The notes beneath the pieces were generated by a model. That model did not search any database. It had not been told where the DNA came from and saw nothing but the letters and a program-made list of their open reading frames with translations. 64,000 bases of DNA from positions 186,001 to 250,000 of the forward strand of contig SOEU01000001.1 in the NCBI GenBank assembly GCA_021646415.1. The letters are read 5' to 3'. The stretch is from Candidatus Brocadia sp. GTDB lineage: Bacteria > Planctomycetota > Brocadiia > Brocadiales > Brocadiaceae. Each line of letters starts with the position of its first letter. Position 1 is the stretch's first letter. Both the position numbers and the translations under genes were made by a program. Positions 9,021 through 16,745 of this stretch are shown in pieces.

Positions 9021-9566
9021 ATGACCTACGACCCGGACAAACACCATCGCAGATCAATCCGATTAAAGGAATACGATTATTCCAGGGCAGGCGCATATTT
9101 CATAACAATATGTACGTATAACAAGGAATGTATTTTTGGAAATGTGACGAACAGCGAGATGCAACTAAATGAATACGGGATGATTGTTGAAAATGAATGG
9201 GTAAAAACGGCGGAAATACGTTCAAATATTATCATAGATAAATACATTGTGATGCCAAATCATGTGCATGGAATAATCATAATTTTGGACAGAGGTAGGG
9301 ACACGGAGCACCGTGTCCCTACGTTTGAACAATTCGGCAGACCGACCTCCAATTCCATTCCAACGATAATTCGGTCGTTCAAGGCGGTAACAAAAAAACG
9401 GATCAACGAAATCCGAAAATCCTATGGCAAAACAGTATGGCAACCCCGATTTTATGAACATGTTATCCGAAATAAAGATGAACTAGACAAAATCAGGCAA
9501 TATATTATCGACAATCTCTTACAATGGGAACTTGATAAGGAAAATCCCGATAATACGAAATGGTAG
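9021..9566 (+). CDS. REP-associated tyrosine transposase (RAYT, IS200/Y1 family)
   Basis: Y1 transposases cut single-stranded hairpin DNA through a tyrosine. Present are the entry motif YFITICTYNKE, the HUH metal motif in MPNHVHGIIII, and the catalytic tyrosine region WQPRFYEHVIRN. The ATG at 9021 is preferred; the frame is open from a GTG at 8967, but that codon lies inside the upstream palindrome and would add sequence foreign to the family. A reverse-complement copy of that palindrome is embedded just after the HUH motif and is translated in frame as part of RGRDTEHRVPT. The frame nevertheless stays open to the normal end, so the protein may still be functional. Confidence 0.88.
   Translation: MTYDPDKHHRRSIRLKEYDYSRAGAYFITICTYNKECIFGNVTNSEMQLNEYGMIVENEWVKTAEIRSNIIIDKYIVMPNHVHGIIIILDRGRDTEHRVPTFEQFGRPTSNSIPTIIRSFKAVTKKRINEIRKSYGKTVWQPRFYEHVIRNKDELDKIRQYIIDNLLQWELDKENPDNTKW
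9295..9322. repeat. RAYT palindrome inside the transposase gene
   Basis: The 28-nt palindrome has arms identical to 8956-8983 and loop AGCA, the reverse complement of TGCT, so it is the exact reverse complement of the upstream copy. It encodes residues in the variable loop after the HUH motif without breaking the frame. Confidence 0.85.
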
Positions 9567-9576
9567 CAGAAGGAAA

Positions 9577-10497
9577 ATGGCAACTAAGACATTGCCTCAT
9601 GCCGATAAAAAGCACCTGAAACCACAGATTGCACAGATGACACAGATTTTCATACATGATAAAAAATTTGCAGCAATAATCCTCAGGGGAATTAGCCAAA
9701 TATTTTTACTCAATAATGTAACAACGGGCATCTTGTTTTTGGCAGGGATTTTCTGTAACTCCTGGACTATGGGTATTGGTGCGATCATAGGTGTTTTCGT
9801 TGGGACGTTTACTGCATTATTTCTTAAATACGACAGAAATGATATTGAACAGGGTCTCTACGGGTATAACGGCGCCCTGGTTGGTTTGGCGATTGTTTGT
9901 TTCTTTGGACTCAACATTCCATCTGTCATTGCCCTATTTTTCGGTTCTATCCTATCATCAATCATCAGGAAGGTAATGAGCACAGGGAAATTGCCTCCTT
10001 ATACCGCGCCGTTCATTGTCTCAACCTGGATCGCAATGTTCTTTCTCGTAACATTTAAGATTATCTCACTGCAAGCAGTACCATTTTCAAATGCAAGTAA
10101 CCTAAAAATTATTACCGCTGTGAGTAAGGGTATTGGGCAGGTAATGTTTCAGGAAAATATGATTTCCGGTATCATAGTATTTATTGGAATATTGGTAAGT
10201 TCAAGGATATCTGCGTTCTATGCACTCTTGGGGTCTTTGATTGGGGCTATTATAGCTTTTCTGTTTTCATTTCCCCTCACTATGATAAACGTAGGCTTGT
10301 TTGGTTTTAATGCAGTTTTATGCGCTATCGCATTTTCGGATAAAAGGTGGAATTATGTAATTTTGGCAACAGCATCCAGTATTGTTTCTGTTTTCATAAC
10401 CTATGGAATCATGAACCTTGGCATAATTACCTTGACCGCCCCATTCGTGATATCTACCTGGATAATTTTATTGATCGAGAAGAATTTACATTTATAA
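9577..10497 (+). CDS. Urea transporter (UT family)
   Basis: A polytopic membrane protein of about 306 residues with the two-fold internal repeat of the UT family. The first half carries LYGYNGALVGLAI and the second half LFGFNAVLCAIAF, each followed by PPYTAPFIVSTW or LTAPFVISTW. This is the channel-like fold that passes urea down its gradient. The ATG at 9577 with AAGGAAA upstream is preferred over the far-upstream frame opening at 9532, which overlaps the transposase. The N-terminal ~25 residues (LKPQIAQMTQIF) are encoded by a CACAGATTGCACAGATG-like repeat and look appended. No urease genes are adjacent. Confidence 0.88.
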   Translation: MATKTLPHADKKHLKPQIAQMTQIFIHDKKFAAIILRGISQIFLLNNVTTGILFLAGIFCNSWTMGIGAIIGVFVGTFTALFLKYDRNDIEQGLYGYNGALVGLAIVCFFGLNIPSVIALFFGSILSSIIRKVMSTGKLPPYTAPFIVSTWIAMFFLVTFKIISLQAVPFSNASNLKIITAVSKGIGQVMFQENMISGIIVFIGILVSSRISAFYALLGSLIGAIIAFLFSFPLTMINVGLFGFNAVLCAIAFSDKRWNYVILATASSIVSVFITYGIMNLGIITLTAPFVISTWIILLIEKNLHL

Positions 10498-10600
10498 CCA
10501 CCCCTCTTTCCCCTCCTTCGCAAGGAGGGGACTAAAGGGAGGTAAAGATAAACGTCTTCCTTGTTCCTCCTTCGCAAGGAGGGGAGAAAGGAGAGGTCTT
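10494..10600. repeat. Two CCTCCTTCGCAAGGAGG hairpin elements
   Basis: Two hairpins with core CCTCCTTCGCAAGGAGG stand in the gap after the urea transporter gene. The first shares 38 identical consecutive bases (10494-10531) with a copy located inside the PDZ/beta-repeat gene (61619-61656), linking intergenic and intragenic members of one repeat family. The rest of the gap to truD shows no gene. Confidence 0.8.
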
Positions 10601-10802
10601 CCATCGATTATTTAAGTAAATATGTACAACAGCTATTTATTTTGAAAATCCGTATAAATAAAACGAAATCCCTTAACGTAATTAGCGGCCTTCGGCGGGA
10701 CTCTTGAGAAAGGATTTACAATACCTTTTTCTTTGATATTTATCCTGTTTTCATCCTGTAAATCCTGTCGAATATAGCTAAACAAAATAATCAAAAGTGC
10801 CC

Positions 10803-12281
10803 ATGCTAAAGATAAAGGTTAAACCAGAAGATTTTATTGTGGAAGAGGTCGCAGGCCTTCCATTACAAAAAGACGGAAATTTCCGCGTCTATCTCCTCAA
10901 AAAAAGGGGATGGAATACCGTTGACATCTTAAAGATGCTTTCCAGGAAATTCAGCATACCGTACTCGTATTTTTCCTATGGCGGCAAAAAGGATAAATAT
11001 GCCTTTACATCGCAATATATAACAATCGCACGGCAGGGCGATAAAAAAACAACCCCTCCTTTATCCTCCCCTTCGCAAGGGGAGGATAGGGAGGGGAGAA
11101 AAAAATTCCGGATTAAGCCCCCGAATTCACGGTTTCATGCAAAAGATAAAGAAGTACGATCAAATTCCATATCACTGCATGAATATCCCGTCCCGACAAA
11201 GGTGGATGAGGAGAATTATTCCCTGAGTTTTGTGGGGTATATGGACAGGCCCATGGGACCCGACCTCATAACGGGAAACAAATTTCAAATTGTTGTGAGG
11301 AATCTTACAGAAAATGATTTGACGTCAGCATTACATGAGATTGACCGTGTAAAACAAGACGGATACCCTAACTATTTCGATGATCAGCGATTTGGCAGTT
11401 TTGATGCCCGGCAGGGATTTATCGCCGAAAAGATTCTTAAGAAACACTATAACGGGGCATTAAAGATATACTTTTCCAGTATCCATCCGGAGGACAGTAA
11501 AGAAGAAAAGGAACACAGAAAATTCTTCTATGAAAACTGGGGTAACTGGCAAGAGTGCCTGAAAGGAGCCACGAGCAAGTTTGAAAAAGAAACGTTCAGA
11601 TATCTGGAGAAGCATCCAAAGGGATTTATTCCGATTCTTCAAAGGATATCCCATGAAAAAATGGTCCTCTTTTTTTCTGCATATCAATCACACATTTGGA
11701 ATGAAGTTTTACGGAAGATTATTCGATCAGTCAGCAATGATAGCTTCATGTCAGGGAATTCCAAAACGATCAATTCCTCCCCCTCGACGGGGGAGATTAG
11801 GCGGGGGTGTAGGGAAAAGAATGATCACCCTCCCCTATCCCCTCGTTCGACTGAGCGCTCACGACGAAGTCCCATCAAAGGAGGGGAAATTATCAGCCGA
11901 AGGCCTGATTTAAAAATTTCTAAGGGGATTGCAGGGGATTATGTGTTTTATATGCAATTAGGCGACAGGAGTAAGGCGTATTTAGGCACGTTGGTCATTC
12001 CCATGCCCGCATCCAATATCAGGATGCCCGACGATTTTACAAAAAATCTTTATTCAGAGGTGTTAAAGGAAAACAACTTAAAGTCCCCCATGTTTAATAT
12101 ACGAAAATTAAGACAGGCCTTTTTCAAGGGTATCGAAAGGAAGGCAATAGTCACTCCTGAAGACCTTTCGGTTGATTCTGCGGAGGATGAGATTTACCAG
12201 GGCAAGAAAAAGTTGATCCTGAAATTCTTTCTTCCGAGGGGATGCTATGGCACCATGTTTATCAAGAGATTGTTCTGTTGA
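10803..12281 (+). CDS. truD: tRNA pseudouridine(13) synthase TruD with two insertions
   Basis: TruD isomerises U13 of tRNA(Glu). Family motifs are all present: KPEDFIVEEV, GGKKDKYAFTSQ (catalytic Asp in the KDK segment), NYFDDQRFG, FFSAYQSHIWN, FFKGIERKAIV and the terminal FFLPRGCYGTM. The ATG at 10803 fits the family better than the GTG at 10797. The protein is ~490 residues, against about 350 for E. coli TruD, partly because of two low-complexity inserts rich in Pro, Ser, Arg and Gly. These lie at about residues 82-103 and 322-372, encoded by palindromic repeats at 11053-11096 and 11776-11889. Both keep the frame and lie between conserved blocks, so the enzyme is probably active. Confidence 0.92.
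   Translation: MLKIKVKPEDFIVEEVAGLPLQKDGNFRVYLLKKRGWNTVDILKMLSRKFSIPYSYFSYGGKKDKYAFTSQYITIARQGDKKTTPPLSSPSQGEDREGRKKFRIKPPNSRFHAKDKEVRSNSISLHEYPVPTKVDEENYSLSFVGYMDRPMGPDLITGNKFQIVVRNLTENDLTSALHEIDRVKQDGYPNYFDDQRFGSFDARQGFIAEKILKKHYNGALKIYFSSIHPEDSKEEKEHRKFFYENWGNWQECLKGATSKFEKETFRYLEKHPKGFIPILQRISHEKMVLFFSAYQSHIWNEVLRKIIRSVSNDSFMSGNSKTINSSPSTGEIRRGCREKNDHPPLSPRSTERSRRSPIKGGEIISRRPDLKISKGIAGDYVFYMQLGDRSKAYLGTLVIPMPASNIRMPDDFTKNLYSEVLKENNLKSPMFNIRKLRQAFFKGIERKAIVTPEDLSVDSAEDEIYQGKKKLILKFFLPRGCYGTMFIKRLFC
11053..11096. repeat. Palindromic repeat inside truD, insertion 1
   Basis: A long hairpin centred on CCCCTTCGCAAGGGG, belonging to the same family as 10494-10600. It is translated in frame as TPPLSSPSQGEDREGR between two conserved TruD blocks. 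Confidence 0.85.
11776..11889. repeat. Composite repeat inside truD, insertion 2
   Basis: It contains a CCCCCTCGACGGGGG hairpin and a segment with TCGTTCGACTGAGCGCTCA and CGACGAAGTCCC, which recurs in intergenic DNA at about 14237-14270, 50680-50740 and 58385-58415. It is translated in frame as a Ser/Arg/Pro-rich peptide. Confidence 0.8.
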
Positions 12282-12398
12282 TTATCGAATAGCTTTTGGT
12301 TTTTTATTGCGGTGGAATCAAAGCAGTTGAATTGGCCATAACTAACTCTCTCATAGAGCAATCAAAAGCATTCGCACCCATATTCTCTGTTCCCTAAT

Positions 12399-12456
12399 GT
12401 CTAACGTTCCGGTTGAGTGCCCGGAGTAACAGGCGCGCTCTAATCGGTAGTTAGGT
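12399..12456 (-). other. attC-like integron recombination site
   Basis: Read on the minus strand, the 58-bp segment opens with ACCTAAC (RYYYAAC consensus) and closes with GTTAGAC (GTTRRRY consensus). The inner arms CCGATTAGAGCG and its partner (CCGGTTGAGTG on the opposite strand) pair with one unpaired base, the architecture of attC sites. It overlaps the stop codon of the DUF5677-like gene, as cassette attC sites typically do. No integrase gene is in the window. Confidence 0.6.
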
Positions 12457-13180
12457 GAAAATTAGCCCAATTTTTGACCAACTTATCCAATTCTTCGAGC
12501 TGAGAGATAACCGGCGAATTTAAGACCTTGTGGAGCCTAATCGCGGAGTCAATCAACAAACAGCAAGCATAATAGATATCTGGCTCATATTCATCTGTAG
12601 GCTGCCCTTTATAAAGCACTACGCTGAAATCTCCGTCAGACATTTCTATATGGCGTTCAATTAGAGCCCGGATGTTAGGATGGTCGTGGTTACAAAGCAT
12701 GTTATATAGTGACCTGTACTCGGCCTCCATTCCACAACGCAAAAATCGTTTATGTACAGACAGCGGCAAATACTTCTTAATCTTTAACTTATTCAGTTTT
12801 TCTTCGTCCGTTTGAATCGCCTCATCTAAATTCAAAGCCTTAGCAATTTCTGAAAGATGTGGATTTCCTTTCTTCGCCTCTTTCAACAACTTTAGCCATT
12901 GGTCTAGATAGCTCGCCTCCATGTGATAGCCATAATAGCGATCATCAAGCAGATTCTTGAACTCGACATAGGTTTCAAGAAGCGTACGAAAGATAGATGG
13001 AACACCAGTATTACCATTCCCATCCAAAAGCGTAACCATACAACCAACAAGTTCTATTATCGAGCAATGGAGGGCAACAAGATTTCTATGCCATGGATGG
13101 CTCTTGTCAAAGCGTAACGACTCTATGGAATCAACAGTTTTGTCGTGGCATGTCTTTAGGATATCAAAGATGGAAGGCAC
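12440..13180 (-). CDS. DUF5677-like protein, cassette-borne
   Basis: A soluble helical protein of about 246 residues resembling the DUF5677 family: RTLLETYVEFKNLL in the first half and EYRSLYNMLCNHDHPN in the second, the conserved helix-Asn/His pattern. Its biochemical function is unknown. An AGGAG lies 8 nt upstream of the GTG at 13180 (a TTG at 13186 is the alternative). The gene is bounded like an integron cassette: a GTTAGGT core-site sequence (minus strand, 13204-13198) just before the start and an attC-like site at its stop. Members of this family are often found in accessory DNA. Confidence 0.7.
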   Translation of the reverse strand: MPSIFDILKTCHDKTVDSIESLRFDKSHPWHRNLVALHCSIIELVGCMVTLLDGNGNTGVPSIFRTLLETYVEFKNLLDDRYYGYHMEASYLDQWLKLLKEAKKGNPHLSEIAKALNLDEAIQTDEEKLNKLKIKKYLPLSVHKRFLRCGMEAEYRSLYNMLCNHDHPNIRALIERHIEMSDGDFSVVLYKGQPTDEYEPDIYYACCLLIDSAIRLHKVLNSPVISQLEELDKLVKNWANFHLTTD

Positions 13181-13186
13181 AACCAA

Positions 13187-13488
13187 TTCTCCTGTTCACC
13201 TAACATTAAGTATTCTATCTGTGGCTGAGCCGAATAATAATGCCGTACCGGTTTTATCTGAATCTGCGAAAAAAGAAACAACCTTATGATTCTCTCTTCG
13301 TAAGCTCAACGATGGATAAAATACCGTTGAACGAAGCCGATGTTCCCCACACTATGGGGATTCAATCATACGGTTTCCGTCAGAAATCCAGTTTGTGTAC
13401 AACTTCACATTCGTTAGTTTTCAATAACACTTTATAGGACAGCATGTTTGCGCGGAATAGCAGTCAGGTGGAGCACCTCGTTAGGCGC
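13187..13488. other. Gap between cassette-like units
   Basis: No gene is seen. It holds copy 1 of a 66-bp direct repeat (13258-13323). It also holds core-site-like sequences at its two ends: GTTAGGT on the minus strand at 13204-13198 and GCCTAAC at 13486-13480. The two core sites are about 280 bp apart, too far for one normal attC, so the arrangement is degenerate or composite. Confidence 0.5.
13258..13323. repeat. 66-bp direct repeat, copy 1
   Basis: It matches 13905-13970 over 66 bp with about seven substitutions and no gap, both copies beginning CTGAATCTGCGAAAAAAG. The two copies bracket the hicBA module. Confidence 0.85.
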
Positions 13489-13665
13489 TTAGTTTTCAAG
13501 CATTTTTATTATATGTTTGGCTAAATATTCTTTAATTTCATTGTGTCTTGGTACAGGTTGTGACACTTTTGTTTTAGGATTCTGGTACCAATCGTGTTTT
13601 CCACCGTGACGGATTAAAATACACCCCATCTTTTCAATTTGCTTTATTAAATCTCTTCTTTTCAT
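13489..13665 (-). CDS. hicA: HicA-family toxin (mRNA interferase)
   Basis: A 58-residue protein with the classical HicA dsRBD-like fold: MKRRDLIKQIEKMGC, then the catalytic histidine in IRHGGKHDWY, and the PRHNEIKEYLAKHIIKML end. HicA cleaves mRNA when freed from HicB. The ATG overlaps the hicB stop by 4 bp (ATGA), so the pair is translationally coupled with the antitoxin first. Directly after the stop lies GCCTAAC, an attC-type core sequence. Confidence 0.92.
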   Translation of the reverse strand: MKRRDLIKQIEKMGCILIRHGGKHDWYQNPKTKVSQPVPRHNEIKEYLAKHIIKMLEN

Positions 13666-13853
13666 GCAACTTCAAGCTCAGCGACCTTACGTATGCATGG
13701 AATGTTACCGCTAGTTAATTCTTGATAAATATCTTTCAAATTCTCTTTTAATTCTTCAAGTGATTCTCCTTGAGTCTGATAATCTGGATATTCTTCAAGG
13801 TAACCCAGCCACGTATCACCATCTTGCCAATATACATATTTTTTTCTTTCCAT
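13662..13853 (-). CDS. hicB: HicB-family antitoxin
   Basis: A 63-residue partial-RNase-H-fold protein: YVYWQDGDTWLGYLEEYPDY, then GESLEELKENLKDIYQEL, the standard HicB N-terminal domain. No C-terminal DNA-binding domain is present (short form). The ATG at 13853 is preceded by a GGAGAAAT-type ribosome site; the frame is open further upstream but only through the flanking repeat. It neutralises HicA encoded immediately downstream. Confidence 0.9.
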   Translation of the reverse strand: MERKKYVYWQDGDTWLGYLEEYPDYQTQGESLEELKENLKDIYQELTSGNIPCIRKVAELEVA

Positions 13854-13904
13854 GTTATTTCTCCTATATTTACACCCACCGAACGACTTGACTAAGCTGC
13901 TTTG

Positions 13905-13970
13905 CTGAATCTGCGAAAAAAGAAACAATCTTATAATTCCCTCTTCGCAAGCTCAATTACGGATAAAATA
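13905..13970. repeat. 66-bp direct repeat, copy 2
   Basis: Second copy of the 66-bp repeat (see 13258-13323), located just upstream of hicB. It supports the view that the hicBA segment is a discrete mobile unit or arose by repeat-mediated duplication. Confidence 0.85.
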
Positions 13971-14355
13971 TGAAATTAGCCGTACTAATAGCCGTCTTAT
14001 TATACGGCTATTTGGGTATATAATAAAGCTCAAGAATATTTTTCTCAATTTTATACCATAATTACAAAATATTTCACTATATTTTATTTGTTCAGAGCGA
14101 AAAGTAACTATAATATTACCTTATAAAAACATCTTTTCCCCATTCTCCGCTTTCGCGAGGACGAGTTTCATGAAGGCATGTCCCCGTTTTCACGAGGACA
14201 AGTTTAGAAAGTTTTTACAACCCCCTTCGTCCCCCTTTTCGTTCGACTGAATGCTCACGACGAAGTTTAAAGGGGATTTATAACCCACTGTGTCAGGCGA
14301 AAATGTGGATAAAGATAAGTTTTTAAAGGGCAGTTGGTTGCGGCTTTGCTATGGT
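13971..14355. other. Intergenic, repeat-bearing
   Basis: No gene is supported. It contains a small hairpin (AGCCGT / ACGGCT, about 13989-14008) and a near-tandem repeat at about 14150-14205 (TCGCGAGGACGAGTTT and TCACGAGGACAAGTTT). It also contains a CGTTCGACTGAATGCTCACG segment (about 14239-14270) of the same family as insertion 2 in truD. Confidence 0.5.
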
Positions 14356-15501
14356 ATGATATTCTCTAAAAACAGAGATACGAAAATACTGGTACATATA
14401 CTTCTTCTATTGGCTCTTATTCTCTTAAACGGCTGTGCCTTCACATTTTTTGGCGAGAAACTTGAAGACCGTTCCACACAGCCTCTTTTTTCTGCCGAAA
14501 AAGACTTAGAAATATATGCTGAACTGGATTACCCACCCGGAAACATAGCAGTCTCTCCCGATGGAAGGGTCTTTTTTAGTTTTCACCCTGCCGGAAAACC
14601 GTCCATTCATATAGCCGAACTGGTATTGAATCAGGTAGTACCCTATCCTGATAAGGACGCTCAGGAGGAAAAGTTTACTTCGCCTCTTTCTCTGCGGATT
14701 GACAGGCAGAACCGTTTGTGGGTATTGGATTATGGTGCTCATGGGTTTCGCAAGGTCAAGCTTTATGCCTTTGATTTACATTCGAATCAATTGGTACACG
14801 AATTTCAATTTCCCAGAAATATTGCTGGTTTTGGCTCAATGCTCAATGATTTCCAGGTTGATGCCGAGGGGAAGAAGATATACATTGCCGATACCAGCGC
14901 CCTGGCACAAAACCAAGCCATTATTGTGTATGATGTTGAGAAGAAAGAAGCCCGACGTTTATTAAAAAAACATCCTTCGGTAAGAAATGGGCCTTATGCG
15001 GTTCACATTCATGGTAAGCCCTTGAAAATGTTTGGTATTTTTAAACCGAAATTTGGTGTGGATTCCATCGCCTTAAGCCGGGATGGCCGGTGGCTTTATT
15101 ATGCACCTTTGAATGGCGGTGTTCTTTATCGTATCGGGGTATCGGCATTAAATGAGGAAATACTAACAGAAAAAGAATTGGGAGAACGGGTAGAGAAGTT
15201 TGCAGAGATCACAATGAGTGATGGCATTACCACTGATGACGCAGGAAACATCTATATTACCGACATGGAGAATGCTGCCATCCATAGGATTGATCAGGCA
15301 GGCAAACTCCAGACATTATTTAAGGATCCCGGAATACTTCGCTGGCCTGATGGTTTTAGTTTCGGGCCTGGTGGAGTTCTCTATCTAACCGATAGTGCCC
15401 TTCAAGATGTTATGATGAAATCTGCAAAGCAGATTAAGATGAGCCGACCGTATTATATCTATCGATTCCATCCCGGCTTTTCAGCAGCCCCCGGTCATTA
15501 G
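14356..15501 (+). CDS. Exported Yellow/MRJP-like beta-propeller lipoprotein
   Basis: About 381 residues from the ATG at 14356. A GTG at 14290 would extend it, but the later start places a proper lipoprotein signal at the N-terminus, a hydrophobic run ending in LLNGC, whose Cys would be lipidated. The mature part shows repeated beta-propeller strands (NIAVSPDGRVFFSF, LRIDRQNRLWVLDYG, FQVDAEGKKIYIADTS, ITTDDAGNIYITD, FSFGPGGVLYLTDS). This is the pattern of the major-royal-jelly/Yellow (dopachrome-conversion-related) and SMP-30-like sugar-lactonase families. The substrate is unknown. It is probably anchored to a membrane facing the periplasm. Confidence 0.75.
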   Translation: MIFSKNRDTKILVHILLLLALILLNGCAFTFFGEKLEDRSTQPLFSAEKDLEIYAELDYPPGNIAVSPDGRVFFSFHPAGKPSIHIAELVLNQVVPYPDKDAQEEKFTSPLSLRIDRQNRLWVLDYGAHGFRKVKLYAFDLHSNQLVHEFQFPRNIAGFGSMLNDFQVDAEGKKIYIADTSALAQNQAIIVYDVEKKEARRLLKKHPSVRNGPYAVHIHGKPLKMFGIFKPKFGVDSIALSRDGRWLYYAPLNGGVLYRIGVSALNEEILTEKELGERVEKFAEITMSDGITTDDAGNIYITDMENAAIHRIDQAGKLQTLFKDPGILRWPDGFSFGPGGVLYLTDSALQDVMMKSAKQIKMSRPYYIYRFHPGFSAAPGH

Positions 15502-15608
15502 TCAGAAGGCCTGAGTCCGAAGGAGAAGCGCAATTATTTCTCTGAACGAAGTTTTGCAGTGTGAACACATCCCTTAATCCCCTAGTTTGGAGGGGAAATA
15601 CGCATGTC

Positions 15609-15626
15609 TTTTCCTGTACAGGAAAA
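15609..15626. promoter_or_regulatory. Perfect 18-bp palindrome, operator-like
   Basis: TTTTCCTGTACAGGAAAA is a perfect palindrome immediately upstream of the likely promoter of the ModE-like regulator gene. Its size and symmetry suit a dimeric regulator. The identity of the regulator is unknown. Confidence 0.45.
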
Positions 15627-15632
15627 TTTTTC

Positions 15633-15662
15633 TTGACAGCGTTATATCATATAAGGCATACT
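15633..15662 (+). promoter_or_regulatory. Putative promoter with ModE-like operator
   Basis: TTGACA (15633-15638) and CATACT (15657-15662) are spaced 18 bp. The spacer holds a TTATAT-C-ATATAA palindrome inside CGTTATATCATATAAGG, resembling a half-to-full ModE box. It could mediate autoregulation of the ModE-like gene starting at 15674. Confidence 0.45.
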
Positions 15663-15673
15663 GCATTGCAAAT

Positions 15674-16018
15674 ATGAACGTGAAATTTAAGATATGGTTT
15701 GAAGAAAACGGGGGTGTGGCCTTTGCTGAGGGGCGCAGGATGTTGCTGGAAGCTGTAGACCGTTTAGGCTCCCTGAATGCTGCGGCAAAGGAACTGGGCA
15801 TGTCGTATCGGGCTGCCTGGGGAAAGATCAAGGCCACAGAAAAAGCATTAGGCATAAGATTGTTGGAGGTTACCACCGGGGGAAAGGGTGGAGGTGGGGC
15901 AACCCTGACACCGGATGCAAAGGTACTGCTCCTGAAATACCAAAAGTACACAGATAGGATGACCTCATTGATGGAAAAGGAATTCAAACGTATGTTTGGA
16001 AGCAAGAAATCCTCATAA
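15674..16018 (+). CDS. ModE-like winged-HTH molybdate regulator
   Basis: About 114 residues from the ATG at 15674; the frame opens earlier at 15587, but that segment runs through the promoter. It matches the N-terminal DNA-binding domain of ModE: WFEENGGVAFAEGR, LLEAVDRLGSLNAAAKELGMSYRAAW, and the GGKGGGGATLT wing. It lacks the C-terminal di-Mop sensor domain of E. coli ModE. A separate di-Mop protein encoded just downstream (16179-16586) could supply that function in trans (inference). It heads the molybdate locus and probably binds the ModE-type operator at 16703-16726. Confidence 0.85.
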   Translation: MNVKFKIWFEENGGVAFAEGRRMLLEAVDRLGSLNAAAKELGMSYRAAWGKIKATEKALGIRLLEVTTGGKGGGGATLTPDAKVLLLKYQKYTDRMTSLMEKEFKRMFGSKKSS

Positions 16019-16178
16019 AACTTGCCGTTTTTCTTGTCTGTATTTTATTGTAAAATTCGTATCAATTCATCCACCTCCCCCTTTTACCCCCTCGCGGAGG
16101 GGACAAAAAGAGGAAACGTTTTTCCCCACCGCTGGAAAGAGGGGATGAACTGATATTAAAATTCTCTGGTAATGGTGG

Positions 16179-16586
16179 ATGGCGAATAGACTTTGCGGGA
16201 CAATCGTTAGTATAACACAGGGGCAGATCCATACCCACGTGCAGATCTTATGGAAGGACATACCCCTGAGTGTCATCATTACCAGGGCCTCATGTGAAGA
16301 TATGCATCTATCGGTGGGTGATGCTATATCTGTGCTCATCAAGGGTACGGATATCATGCTTGCAAAATCCTTTTCGGGGATGCTGAGTGCAAGGAATAGG
16401 GCCAGAGGGGTTATAAGGCAGATCATTCAGGGAGACGTGTTGTCAAAGATTTTTGTGGAATCCCAGGGTGATATGCTCCATGCCATTATTACCAATACCT
16501 CTCTTAAAGAAATGAACCTTCAGGAAGGAAATGAAGTAACGGCCATTGTAAAATCAACGGAATTGATATTATCAAAGGAAATTTAG
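16179..16586 (+). CDS. Di-Mop molbindin-like protein
   Basis: 135 residues made of two tandem Mop (TOBE-like) domains. The first runs from NRLCGTIVSITQG to LIKGTDIMLAKS (about 3-65). The second runs from NRARGVIRQIIQG to IVKSTELILSKE (about 72-134). Molbindins (ModG type) store or sense molybdate or tungstate at subunit interfaces in the cytoplasm. It sits between the ModE-like regulator and the porin/modA genes. Together with the upstream truncated regulator it looks like ModE split into two polypeptides (inference). Confidence 0.85.
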   Translation: MANRLCGTIVSITQGQIHTHVQILWKDIPLSVIITRASCEDMHLSVGDAISVLIKGTDIMLAKSFSGMLSARNRARGVIRQIIQGDVLSKIFVESQGDMLHAIITNTSLKEMNLQEGNEVTAIVKSTELILSKEI

Positions 16587-16702
16587 CATGAAGAGATTGA
16601 AAGGATGTGTACGATCGAAAATAAGTTGTTTTCGGATATATCATTTGAAATACCTTATAGGGCTGGCTACGTTAGAATCTGATGCCCATTTTTATATATA
16701 TG

Positions 16703-16726
16703 CGTTATGTCACAAATGATATAACA
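16703..16726 (+). promoter_or_regulatory. ModE-type operator upstream of porin-modA
   Basis: CGTTAT-N12-ATAACA. The E. coli ModE operator at modA, from memory, is CGTTAT-N12-ATAACG, the same arms and spacing. It lies 19 bp before the start codon of the porin gene and just upstream of its AAGGAGG ribosome site, so bound repressor would block transcription of the porin-modA unit when molybdate is plentiful. Confidence 0.65.
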
Positions 16727-16745
16727 ACAACGAAAAGGAGGATAC

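Noticed and set aside
13187-13504. A full attC site between the hicA stop and the DUF5677-like start
   Set aside because: The two core-like heptamers are about 280 bp apart and the flanking arms do not pair, unlike the good site at 12399-12456.
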